From positions 17,493,055 through 17,557,054 of the forward strand of contig CM026427.1 in NCBI GenBank assembly GCA_014871385.1: a stretch of DNA of 64,000 bases, given 5' to 3'. The position numbers were made by a program, and so were the translations under genes. The stretch is from Ceratodon purpureus (Eukaryota > Streptophyta > Bryopsida > Pseudoditrichales > Ditrichaceae). The notes below the pieces were generated by a model. That model was not told the DNA's origin. It worked only from the letters and a program-made list of their open reading frames with translations, and searched no databases. Within the stretch, counting starts at the first letter, position 1; each line of letters starts with the position of its first letter. Below, piece by piece: positions 13,301-24,009 of the stretch.

Positions 13301-15119
13301 CAATCAGTTACCTTCCTCTGTAACGTAAAGACTAATATTCATGGATTTTTGAAAGCTGTTCTCCATGCTTGTGTAGGTCAAACGGAACTGTGTGTCCTTA
13401 ACGTCCTAATATATTATGCAGATTTTGATCAAACCATGAAAAACGTATGTGTATTGCGATTATTTTGAAGTGATCACTCACTGATTAATATTTTGGTGCT
13501 TCTTATTAATATCTCATTATTGATTGCTCTGAAGACATCCTTTAAGGTAGAAGAGTAATAAAATGTTAGACTATGTTATTTAGAGTATGACAAGTGAATT
13601 TCTAGACTACTATTTTCTTAGTATAAGAGAAACAGTCTCACATGATGCGTCAAGCCACTAACATGTGATACTCTCAGGAACGACCTGTTGTCAACCGTAC
13701 TGCATCACCCAAGAGACGGGGGAAAACTACAGATGTCAAGGTAGTATTGCAACAATGTCTTGGCCCAAACATTTCTGCTCTTTTAGTCCGGTAATTCGTA
13801 CTAGTCGTCTTGTGATAATCGTTGATCTTTCTTTTACGAGATGAACGTTGAAGTTATGAATGATGATCTGTTCGCCTTCTCTACAATTCGATACTTAGAG
13901 TGAAAGAGATATACTGATGTTATTTGTCTCCTTTAATGTTCATCAGTAGGGACCTCTGTACTACATGTGCAGGAGTGGATCGCCGTTGAGGTGTTGGGTA
14001 GAAATTTTGATATGGTGCAGATCTCTAATTTATTGTAAATAGTTTATGATCTTGATGTAATTCACAAGCATTAAAGTGAATACAGAGAATAATGTCGATT
14101 CTATTTCAAGGTATCTAATGTCTTCATTGGGAACGCAGGGAGCTCAACATCCGGAACACAGTCCGGGAAAGAATAAAAATACCAAGGTGAGGGATCATCC
14201 AATTTCATATGATACTATCTAGAAATTCGATTCCCTTTATATTTGCCTTACGTTTATAGTAGACGGATAAGGTACAAAACTTAGAAAACATCTGTGTCGG
14301 ATCTGATTATACTGTGTACGGTGCTGATGTTGAGTAAGAAACGTGTAATTCGAATAGTCGTTTTTAAATGAATTTGACTGTTTTTTTTACGATGTAAAAA
14401 TGATTCCGTGACAAATAGTGCAAAATTACATTTAGAGCGCTATGATAGTTAGAGGATCAGTGAGCAGTATATCCTCACGAGGTCACTATAGTAAAACGTT
14501 ATACATTGTTAAACTAAATTGTAATGAATAAATGCTGACCAGGTGTTCAATGATATACTCATGAAGATTCATAAGCTATACGTAATGATGCTAGCACAGT
14601 TTGAGTAAGTGTGGCCTCATTCAAGAGCGATTATAACCTCCGTGATATTTACGTTGTGTTTTATTTAAAAAACTAACTCAAATGATGACTATGTGTAGGC
14701 AGAAAAGAATGCTACATGCGAATTTGAATCTTCAACATGTCTGGAGGGAGAGGTAATCACGTATTTGAACGATCAATGCTATTCTATAGTTCAGATTAGT
14801 ATTGAAATATCAGTTCCATGAGCATTCACACATCTGTGTTATGCTGCAACTGCAGTTTCAAATTGGAGACATTGTGTGGCTAGCGGATACATCGAACAGG
14901 GCTTCTCGAGTGGCATCCGGAAGTGTGAATGCACTAGGAGGGACTGGGGTTTTTCATCATCGACCCATTCCACCTCAGTTTCTCCGTGTGAACTTACATT
15001 CTGTAGCTGTGAATGTTCCCCTACTTGTACCGGTGGAAGAGGCAGAGCAACAGAATCTGAATGACGCGTTGGGTTCAAGTGTTCTCTGGCCGAAGGCCTT
15101 AACGTTTCTCCAAAAATGA
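10348..15119 (+). CDS. CACTA-1 accessory (TNPA/TNP1-like, Transposase_24-type) protein, 9 exons, about 740 aa
   Basis: Inferred exons are 10348-10511, 10721-10923, 11291-12267, 12421-12501, 12834-13202, 13678-13740, 14139-14186, 14699-14752 and 14856-15119. All phases match, giving about 740 residues without a stop. Exon 3 has an Arg/Lys/Glu-rich helix (KRRERRAHKREAEEAARR). It is followed by a block with KWQEYIRDMTPRF, KTWLRKDRER and the K..S.K motif near its end, as in plant En/Spm Transposase_24 proteins. Exon 5 is predicted coiled coil (LAETNRRLDEVLQGNKDL). Exon 9 (IGDIVWLADT ... SSVLWPKAL) resembles the TNP1-type C-terminal domain. In En/Spm the accessory protein binds the subterminal repeats; that role here is inferred. 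The first in-frame ATG of exon 1 (10348) was chosen. The four short exons 4 and 6-8 are set by splice phase only. Confidence 0.8.
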
Positions 15120-16009
15120 TGAGTTGTCGACTCATGCGTTTCAAGATGTTGTATATAAACCTACGCGGTGGCGGATGAGGAGAACTCTTAGTTGCAGGAA
15201 CACGGCAGGAGAAGAGGACCTGGAGAAAGTTGGGAAGTTCATGAGGTCAGAAAAATAGATGTATGAAGCTTCAGTTTTTTTTTTTAAAGTTTTGCAATGT
15301 TGTATTACTTATTCTCCATGCCGAGTGCATACCTCATTGTACAAAAAGCTTGCAGAAAATGCAATTGCTTCTTCATGCATAATGAAACAGTGGTATTCAC
15401 TGCGTTTTGGCATTATACAAGCTTTTGCTTTAAGTTAATCACGGGATTGACACGTGGAACATATCAGCGCTCATAAATTACGAAATAAAATATGTAATTG
15501 CCCGGTTGCTTATTTTCTCTGGAGGCCCATGCGTGGGCTACAAGTGTCAACTCAGGAGAGGCCATAGATAAAAACAAAACAATTTGGAACAGCGCATGTG
15601 AACGCGGAATCATTGACACGTTGAGCTGTAGGTTCCGAATAACTCGGCATTGCAACTCAAAATCATGCTCCACGCGGACATGTATTGTCTGTGATAGTTC
15701 CCGAAGTAAACATCGCAGGAATGTTGATGTGGAGAACATTACCAGTCCGGAAGTTAATATGCGCATGAGAGAAGAAGAAACTCTGAAATGTACGAAGATA
15801 AATGTATACGTAGTGGTCATCGATGAACATGTAGTTCCTCCGGAAAGGGCATTTACTGAACAGGTGAATTCGGTCCTGAATGACAAAGGACGGAGAATGA
15901 CCCGTCCACGAAGACGCAGGGGCTACTGGTCATTTCTTGGCACGTCCGTCTCGAATGACTCGAACTGTGGTCACTAATTTCGTCATTTAAGACGGAATTC
16001 CTACTAGTG
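15120..16009. other. Right arm and terminus of CACTA-1
   Basis: This stretch lies between the accessory gene stop and the inferred element end. A 159-codon plus-strand frame (15498-15977) overlaps it but shows no family features and runs nearly to the terminus, so I treat it as chance. The last 150 bp have several GACG/CGTC-containing words typical of CACTA subterminal DNA. The end itself reads CTACTAGTG. Confidence 0.5.
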
Positions 16010-16117
16010 CATGACAGCCAATTGACCACCCCCGTGGCAATGGAGAATGCCGAGGTCATGAATCGGACTGGAGATGAATCCGGGACACGTGTCGAGACCG
16101 GGCCGGTGGCGACTCTA

Positions 16118-18317
16118 CACTAGAGGAAAACCGACGCTTAGGGGACGTTAAAACGCGTCAAAGATGACACGCGCCCAGACTATACGAAATTAGTGTGGAA
16201 ATGTGGTCCAATATGACGTAGTGGATGTCATGTAGGTTTAACGTGCGAATGTCACAATTGACGCGGCTTTGACGCGAAATAAATTTACGTCACCTTGGAT
16301 GTTACGAGTGACGTAGTAGCGTCAAGAGAGACAGAGAAGGTAGATTGGTACGTGTGGAAAAGTAACTTTTTCAAGGGATTTTTTACCTTGCAGTGATTTT
16401 CAAATGGCTAAGCCTTGGTAATATCTAAAGTCAGAACGTCACTTTTAACATAGATGGGTGTCACGGATGTGTTTCTATGTTAAGATGTGTTAAAAGTGAC
16501 ATTATTAGAAATCCAACATGGAATGCGTTTCTAATGTGTTCCACTCACGTGGAAGCTATGGTTGACATGGACTCTAGGGTTTGATCTGGTCAACATCTCG
16601 GGGGGGTGTCAATAGTGACGCGTTTGTTTCCAATGACATCAAAACGCGTCACATATGTGTTTCAAGAAATACATGATATCAGTTGACGTGTCACATGTCG
16701 CATAAGCTACGGCTGACGTGGCGTCTAGGGTTTGACCTAGTCAACATCCTAGGGGTGTCAATAGTGACGCGCACGTTTCCAGTGACACAAAAATGCGTCA
16801 AATATGTGTTTCAAGAAACATATTGAATCAGCTGACATGTCACGTGTGCGGAAACATCCATCCATGAAGGTCTTAGATTAGGGCTTTGAGCCTTGGTAGG
16901 GTTAGGGTAAGCCGCCACTTCGGCGGCTTCTTATCTTGTATTTGAGAGCTTGTTTTCAAGCTTTTTGTGTTTTTTTCCTACTCCATGGAGTGTCTCTCAT
17001 TGTTTTCCCTATCAGTTCCTTGTTTCTTGTCCAAGTAACATGAGATTTGACAAGATTGTAGATTTCTTGTAGTGCTTTCCAATGGTAGTAAGCACGTCCA
17101 ATTCCGAGTTACAAGGAGTGAGATATTGCTTCCCAAAGGTGGGGTTGTCAAAGGAGTGCGGCTGGAGGAAGGGTCTCGGATTTTTAGCGATCAGTCCTAG
17201 GATTTTTATTGTCTACTTCTGAGATTTTGAGGGTAGATGCACAATCAACTCAGCTTTCCAAAAAGCTAAGGCACGCCTTAATCCAAGCTAGGATGGAGTA
17301 ACGGCGACCTGTAAGCTGAAAGGTACTTCAATAAAATCTGGGGGGGGGGGGGGGGGTTCTCCTAACTTTATTCTTGTTCTCCATCTTCTTCTTGCCTCCA
17401 TTCCTCCTTTGTTCCTTTCTTTACGTGATCTTGTTCCATTAACTTCCTTGTGATCAAATGCCACCTAAATCTTCACTCAAGTTTGATTGAATGATGTGTT
17501 GCTATGAACTCACTGTGAGCACAATGATGTGGGTTGTGTAGATTAAGAAGGATCCAGCATGAGCATCCCCTTACGTTACGTCATCCTACGTCTAAAGACG
17601 TTTTCCGAAACGCGTTAAACTATGTGACATATGTGTTTATCAGCGTCAAGTTGAACACTACATTGTGTTTCTTTTTACACAAAATTCAAATTGAATGCAT
17701 CAAATGGTTGACGTGGCAAACATCATCCTACGTCTCCGTAAACGCGTTAAAATAAGTGACGCATGTGTTTATCAGCGTCAAACAGTGTCAAAGTTAACGT
17801 CTGGGACGCATCTGTCAAACAACCTCAAAAAAGCGTCAAAACTGACGTCCATGACGTACTTCCAAAAAACCCCACTACGTCAAAAGTAACAGAAAATAAC
17901 GTCACTTTTAACAAGCCGCATCGCACATATACGCCTAATCCACGATCATGCCACGTGTCAGCATATGAGCCGTTGAAAATCCGATCGCCATGTCAGAATC
18001 TTTTGCCACTTCAGCAAATTTTTCATCCATGACGTGGTATCCACCGTGTCTCCCGCGAAACCGGAAAACGCCCACGTGGCAATAAAGTTACTCTCCAAGT
18101 TACTGACCGCAGGTAAATTCACGAAACAGTGTCGCGTCAACGAGCGTCAAAGGAATGAGGCTGATGACGCTCCATGACGCGACACGTCAAGATTGATTTG
18201 ACTCTCCAGACGCAGAGGCACTTTTTTGCGTCAAAAAAAAAAATGCGTTAAAACGCGTTAAATGCTCTTAAAAAACGCGTCAAAACGCGTCACCAAAATC
18301 CATGTTTTCTTCTAGTG
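16118..18317. mobile_element. Non-autonomous CACTA element, 2,200 bp, with CTA target duplication
   Basis: The left end reads CACTAGAGGAAAAC and the right end, inward, CACTAGAAGAAAAC: 13 of 14 bases agree. The bases directly outside are CTA on both sides (16115-16117 and 18318-18320), the 3-bp duplication expected of CACTA elements. Each arm is packed with GCGTCA/TGACGC words, often as AACGCGTCA next to TATGTGTTT, in direct and inverted orientation. The centre (about 16860-17530) lacks these repeats and holds a perfect 8-bp-stem hairpin (16909-16929) and a run of 17 G. No transposase is encoded. Mobilisation by a related transposase elsewhere is inferred; the termini differ from those of CACTA-1. 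Confidence 0.93.
17340..17356 (+). repeat. Poly-G run of 17 bases
   Basis: An uninterrupted run of 17 G follows AATAAAATCT in the centre of the 2.2-kb CACTA. Such runs are mutable and may be mis-sized by sequencing. Confidence 0.9.
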
Positions 18318-18410
18318 CTACTTGCTCCACCGGCGGCGCTGGGCCGCAAAGAAAAGCAGAAGCTGAAGAAGATGGAGGCCAAGGAGCGAAAGAAGAGGGG
18401 TAGTGCTTAG

Positions 18411-20015
18411 GATTCTAGTTAGATCCGAGTGCAAGTTGTTGTGGTAGGTGGTTAAAGGTAGTTAGACTCTATATTTTTGTCTTTTTGTTAGTTTCGGGCC
18501 TTGGCTCTTTGGGTAGCGAAGAGTCAGCCTGCTGCCACGTGGCCCGTGATTTTGATCACGCGGTCCGTGGCTCAGTAGTTTAAAAGGGAGAACCCTTGGG
18601 GTTTTCTCTCACCATTTTATGATGTTTATGTTCTTTTGTTCAATTCAGGCTTTATGTTTTACTCGACATTTGTCTTGGGTTGTTTTCTTGAGTGCATGAG
18701 CAAAGTGAGTGGTCCCTCCTTCCCATTCTTGATGTTTCCGAGTTTTCACCGGTCCCCTACCGCTGTGTAGGTTAGCAAGGTTAGTATTCCGTGTTAGGTC
18801 AGTTTGGGCTGTGAGCCTCTATTAAGCAAGGTTTAAACATCCCTAATTCAAGCCGTTGCTCTCATGCAAGGAGGTACTTGGTGACGTAGCAGCCGCCCTT
18901 GTTTAGGATTGGTGTACTCGTTTAATCGGTTCGGTATCACCCCTTGTGCGGAAGGTGCTAGACAGAGGAACACTAAGGGCGGAAAGGAGGAGAGGGCGGA
19001 AAGTGGAATTGGAAGATACCAGACTTGGGTGCGGAGGGGGTACTCCGGTACAAGGATACTTGGGGATTCGGAAGGGGTACTTTGGTACAAGGATTTGAGC
19101 TATCACCATTTCCACATTCCACCCCATCATCGGAAAAGTGGAAACGTGGCCCTACTCTATGTGACCTGCGGAACACAGCATTGTACCCGTTGTGAGGGTA
19201 GTGGCCCATTTCCGCATTTCCACCCCTTCTGGGGGAGTGGTACGTGACTTGAGTGGGACGGTTTTCCGCGAGAAGGCTGCCCCCATCAAAACACCAGGCG
19301 GAGGGAGTATTAGTGTAGGAAGACGTGAAATAGGGAGAAAACCCTAACAAATCAGTGGGCAAAATCCCCGGAAATAACTATAAAGCCTCTCTGAGCATTC
19401 TAGCTTAAACCGCTAGAATTATTATCTTGGTTACAGAAATCTGTTGGTGACAAAAAGGTGGAACAACAGTGAAGATTCCACCAGTAATCCCGGAAATGCT
19501 GTCATAGAGTAGCTAACTACGATGGGTTTTCTGGGACGGTTTTGTATACATAGTTGTGGGCTCTAGGGTCGGGATTCTGGGCCTGTAGTTTGTGTTAAGA
19601 TAGGATATGTTTCTTGTAGTCTTTGGGGGTAGATAGTGTTCCACTTTCCACCTTCGGATAGTGGAATTCTCCGTAATAGGGAGTATCCGGGATTTCTCAA
19701 TCCCTTAGATTTTGTGGCCTTGGGTGTTTCTTGGGTTTGTGTTTGGGATTTTTATGTCTTTTCTTTAGATTATCTCTTCTCTCAGTTGTGTTTGCAACCG
19801 CAGGTTCTTCGTGGGAACGAACTTGGCGCGGTTTTAGCGTGTTACGCGTTATTTAGGTTATTTAACTGAATACGTTACCACCGTGCTACAACATAGCAAC
19901 ATAGAAAATCAAGGGTCAGCAACATAATTCAGTGGCATTCGCATACTTTGTATCAACCTATTGACGTCAGAGCCATGCCGTCAACCACCATGCACAATGA
20001 GAAGACGAATTTGAC
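18411..20015. other. Unassigned spacer, possibly retroelement-derived
   Basis: No open frame here looks like a gene. There are short internal repetitions, such as GGTACAAGGAT twice (near 19047 and 19083) and two variants of a CATTTCC-CATTTCCACCCC block (near 19110 and 19205). A CAGAGCCATG word at about 19968 recalls the start of some LTR element bodies, but I could not pair terminal repeats. It separates the insertion site of the first two CACTAs from CACTA-2. Confidence 0.25.
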
Positions 20016-20019
20016 TCAC

Positions 20020-23000
20020 CTTAAGAGCTCTGTAGTGTACACCAAATGTCGGAGCACGTAATCGTGGACTTGTGCAATTTCAGAGGCTTGAAGGTAATAC
20101 TGTTTGGCCTTCCTGAGCAATACTTCCCCGGAATCCCTTAGCTCCTGCTCGGGGTCCCATATGCGACGCCGTCTATGGGAATATAAGCTGAAGTACTCCG
20201 TGCAGAACCCAAGCGCCTCATCAATAGCGTATCCAGACGCCATCCCGGCCTCCGGTTTAGAGGTATTGCGGACATAGGAGGTTAGAACGCCCAAGTACCG
20301 CTTGATTCCATAGCACCAACAACTGTGGACTCGTCCGCATTGTATAAGTTCAAGGACCAGATGGATCACTAAGTGGATCATAATGTCCTAGAACCCAGGT
20401 GGGAAATCTAGCTCCATGAGGTACAAAGTTTCCGCTGCAAATGTTTGAAGGGTTGGCATCTCAGCAGGGTTAATGACCTTTGAACATATCCGATGGAATA
20501 AGTCTCCTAGCCTAATGATGGAGAGCCTGGTTCCATGAGAAAGGCTGTTCCTAACAGCAACTGGCATGATCTGCTGAAGCAGACAGTGGTGGTCATGGCC
20601 TTTGAGGCGTGCCAATTTCTGTTCTCCTATGTGCTTAGTGAGGGTTGCACTATATCCTGTAGGCGCTCGCGTCTCCGAAACCAGGTTAATAAACTCTGAC
20701 CTCTCACGTGCTGAGAACACCCACGGAGCAGTTGGCATAATGTAGTCGCCTGCATTGCCATCCTTTTGCAGCCACAGATGCTGAAATTTTCCAGCTTCCT
20801 CCATGTCGCGCCTACCTGCAACCGTGTCTTTTTCCCCCCTGACATGCTTCAGGACGTTGCTGGAGACGTTACGCTCGACATGCATGACGTCCAATGTGTG
20901 GCGAATGGGCAACATCTACACAACAGCCGAGTTTCAGATACCAAGTCAGATAGCATACAAATTATGATCAGTGTATGCATTAGACATGCATACCTGTCAA
21001 GTAGGAAATGAATTCTGATAGTGAGTCCAACGAAGATTACAAAGCATGGAATGAAAGTGCACATAAGATTCAATTACGTCGAATATGATTAAATGAAATG
21101 CAGACTCCATGCATCATAGAAACTGGAATAGAGACTTCATGCACAATAGAAAGCGCTACAGCATGTGTTTCGTCCTTACTCTCCAGAATGGCAGTTGGTA
21201 TAAGCTCGACACCCGTTTTATCACGTATGTCCTTGCCGGGTCAGCGGCTGCAGGAGTTGCTCCATCGGCAACCCAGGCCTCTCTAATAGAGCACCATCTT
21301 ATCACATCTTCGCCAAATACAGGGGGGAGGGGGGGTTCGGAACGTTCCTCGCTAGTCCCAAAGAAGGACATCTGGGATCGCCATGGATGGTCTAGCGGAA
21401 GGTATCGGCGGTATTGGGACTCACAGTACACGTTCTTTTTCAGAGCCTTTGAACGCCGAGAAGTGGTGCACGGTCCATAGGTAGGACATCCTTTGTATCC
21501 TTTTGTGATGCAACCAGCCACCACTCCATACGCCGGGAAGTCATGGATGGTCCACAAAAGGACAGCCCTCATTGTGAACACAGACGATCCTCCAGTACGT
21601 GCAGCGTCATGTGTCTGCACACCATCAACCCAGAGGATGTGAAGCTCCTCTAGCAACGGCTGGAGGTAAATATCAAAAGTGTCCCCCGTTACAGCCTGTC
21701 TACCCGGGATGATCAATGAGAGCATTAAAAAATGCTTCTTCATTGTCATCTAGGGAGGTATTTTGTAATTCAACAATATAACGGGCCAAGTGCTCCACGT
21801 GCTCCGTTTGATGGAGAGCGGATTGACGCCATCCGTCGCCATACCAAGACGGACGTTTTGGTGCTCCTCCTGAAAATCCCCAAGGTTCTCATTGACAAAC
21901 TTCCACTGGGCCGAATCTGCTACATGTCTGATCATTCCATCCTGCGATTTGTTGTTCACGTACCAAGTCATGTATTCAGCTTACTCGGGGGTGCTGAACA
22001 TTCTCTGTAATCGAGGAATGAGGGGAAAATAACGTAGCACTTTTAGTGGAACAAGAGATCAACCTACCTCCTTAAACCGCAGTTCATTGCATTTTGAGCA
22101 TCGGAGCAGGTGTTCATTAGCCTCCCCTCTAAACAGCATGCACCCCCGGGGGCACGCATGTATGAGATCATACTAGAGCCCGAGCATCTTAAGGAGTTTG
22201 GATGCTCCGTACTCGGACGGTGGCAAGCTGTTAACTGTAGGCAACACGCTTCGGCCCAGTATCTAGAAAACCTCGTTTATAAGAACATTACTTGCTCCAT
22301 GAGTCCTCAGAGAATTCAACAAAAGCAACGTGGCCGTCAGTGATGATAAACGTGAGCCGGCGAAAAGCGGAGTTGTCGCACTATCTTGGAGAACCTGCGG
22401 AGCTTCGCCCATACTTGGTAACTCCTCGTTCAAAACACCGAGCAGATCATCGTCTGGGCGGCTGTCCTCTTCGGCCGCATGTTCAATGTCTGGATCATTC
22501 CTAGGAGGCGAGCCCGGCAGGTCTTCTTCATCCACATTCATGTTTTCTCCATGAAGACCGATCCCCACGACTCCAACTTGGGCGACTTCCACATCATAGA
22601 TATGGAAAGCATGCTGAATTGCCTCGACAATGTTAACGTCTTCATCTGCCTGCTCCTCCTCGTTCACCACGTACGCGCGACCTCTCATCCTAAAATTCCG
22701 TAGAATTGCCCTGTCCCATTCGTCGTCCGACTTGTCCGTTGGAAAATTCTGCACACATGTGAACACACACAGGGGATGAGCTGCTTAATACAAACCGTAA
22801 ACACCTAGTCACTAAATTGTACCAAACAATGTCGAGAACCGTTCTGCGAGTAGAAATGAGACTCCTCATTCATCACAATATGCATCAAACTGTATTATAT
22901 AAACAGATACTACAAATCAGAAAAGCAGATAATAAGCTGGAATTGTATCCTCATGTATCAAGTACCAGATAGAAAACACAATACAAATGCTCGCACAGCC

Positions 23001-23409
23001 CAATGTATCTGTGGAATTTCAAGCCTATCATAACTTAGCGATTCTAAAATCATGTGGTACAAAAGCCAAGTGAAGTACTTCAAACCCAACAGTTCGTGTA
23101 AGCAAACATTCCCGTCGAGGCTTATTCAAGTTAGATTGGAGTTGCAACAAAAATAAATTACAAACAACATGCACGTACCTTTGTAGAACCGCGCAGCAGA
23201 GGCAATCTTCCATATTGCTCCAGATGGTACCTCACAACACTTTGTTTCCTCGTTGACCTCACCTCCCCCCTACAGATGTTGCACTTACAAACCCGCACGT
23301 CAGCACCTAATAAATCTGCCAATCTCTCCTCTCTAGCAGCTAGTTTAGCATCTCTTGCGTCTATCCTCCATCGGAGGTGCAACGTCGACTCTCCATACTC
23401 GGGGTCCAT
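20020..23409 (-). pseudogene. Broken TNP2-type transposase of CACTA-2
   Basis: Three exons can be traced: 23409-23179 (Transpos_assoc-like, CKCNICRGEV), 22748-21180 (acidic linker, zinc-like CPRGCMLF and CSKC, then the Transposase_21 core with IIPGRQAVTGDTFDIYLQP and HDFPAYGVVAG) and 20915-20020 (DUF4218, LDVMHVERNV and LKGHDHHCLLQQ). Exon 3 has the same borders and phase as exon 3 of the CACTA-1 transposase. Six in-frame stops interrupt it: 22265-22263, 22175-22173, 22061-22059, 21983-21981, 21752-21750 and 20390-20388. Each could come from CAG, CAA, CGA or TGG by one C-to-T type change on one strand. The DUF4216 exon is absent. The protein cannot be made as it stands. Confidence 0.85.
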
Positions 23410-24009
23410 GACTGCTACGAACTTCACCCTTCGCAACGCTCTAAAGTAGCCTGGTAATCTTCAGTCCGTTGAGCATGACCCATTTCAGCCACCCTCTCTT
23501 ATTAGTGTCCGTTGACGATGATACCCCTCCATGTCAATCTCAACCTACGTCGTAGCATGCCTCAGCATCGTACACACATATCAGATTAATCCAAACATAG
23601 CCAATTTATGCTGACCAATCTGAAAGTCTAAATAAGCACACTAAAAACAATGCGTCAAACCATCCTGGGAAGCAAGCCACCATACTGTGTCAGAAAGCTT
23701 ACCTCCCCGTGTCCAACGTCAACTTTTGCACCCCGCCTCTCAGCCATTTGAAGGACTCCCTCTAACACTTAGACACCCCGATCGTCATAAATCTTTTATA
23801 AATTGGAGATCGTAACCTAACCGCCGGTACTGTAGCTAAGAAAATAGCCGTCGAAAAGTCGTCCTCCATTTGTCATAGTCTATTTGTGTTCGAAAAAGAT
23901 CTCGGCCTCCGTCATAGTTTCCATGGTTCCAGATCTACTCTTGCGTCGACTTGCTCTAGCGGCTAAACCTAATAGGGACCATCTCTATAGTCGATAGCAC
24001 AGTGGTCCA
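23410..24009. promoter_or_regulatory. Divergent 5' region of CACTA-2
   Basis: These 600 bp separate the start codons of the two CACTA-2 genes and so correspond to the 1.4-kb divergent region of CACTA-1. I see no gene and no certain promoter elements. Confidence 0.35.

Larger units (their letters stand above)
1..16009. mobile_element. CACTA-1: very large, apparently intact CACTA (En/Spm) transposon, right part
   Basis: The element carries a TNP2-type transposase on the minus strand (4159-8908) and an En/Spm-type accessory gene on the plus strand (10348-15119), facing away from each other. The right terminus is inferred at 16009, where the sequence ends in CTAGTG; read inward on the minus strand it starts CACTAGTAGGAATTCC, a CACTA-type end. 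The next three bases, CAT, would be one copy of the target duplication. The left end was not found and probably lies left of the window, so the element exceeds 16 kb here. Both genes read open through all inferred splice sites, which suggests a young or recently active copy. The left boundary is unknown, so starting at base 1 is an assumption. Confidence 0.75.
16010..18410 (+). other. Short coding-like stretch, split by the 2.2-kb CACTA insertion
   Basis: The 108 bases at 16010-16117 and the 93 bases at 18318-18410 both read as open sequence on the plus strand. The right piece ends in a lysine-rich tail (KEKQKLKKMEAKERKKRG) before a stop at 18408-18410. I cannot name the source; it could be a host exon or part of an old retroelement. 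Its left edge is cut by the CACTA-1 terminus and its middle by the smaller CACTA. Confidence 0.35.

Noticed and set aside
15498-15977. 159-codon plus-strand frame at the right end of CACTA-1
   Set aside because: It runs almost into the terminal repeat, has an antisense frame of similar length, and shows no domain or clear codon bias.
15972-16009. Tiny CACTA...TAGTG pair 38 bp apart
   Set aside because: Only the five terminal bases match between its two sides and no duplication flanks it; the right member is better explained as the CACTA-1 terminus.
19960-19985. CAGAGCCATG word resembling an LTR element start
   Set aside because: No paired long terminal repeats or polypurine tract could be matched to it, so it is not called as an element.
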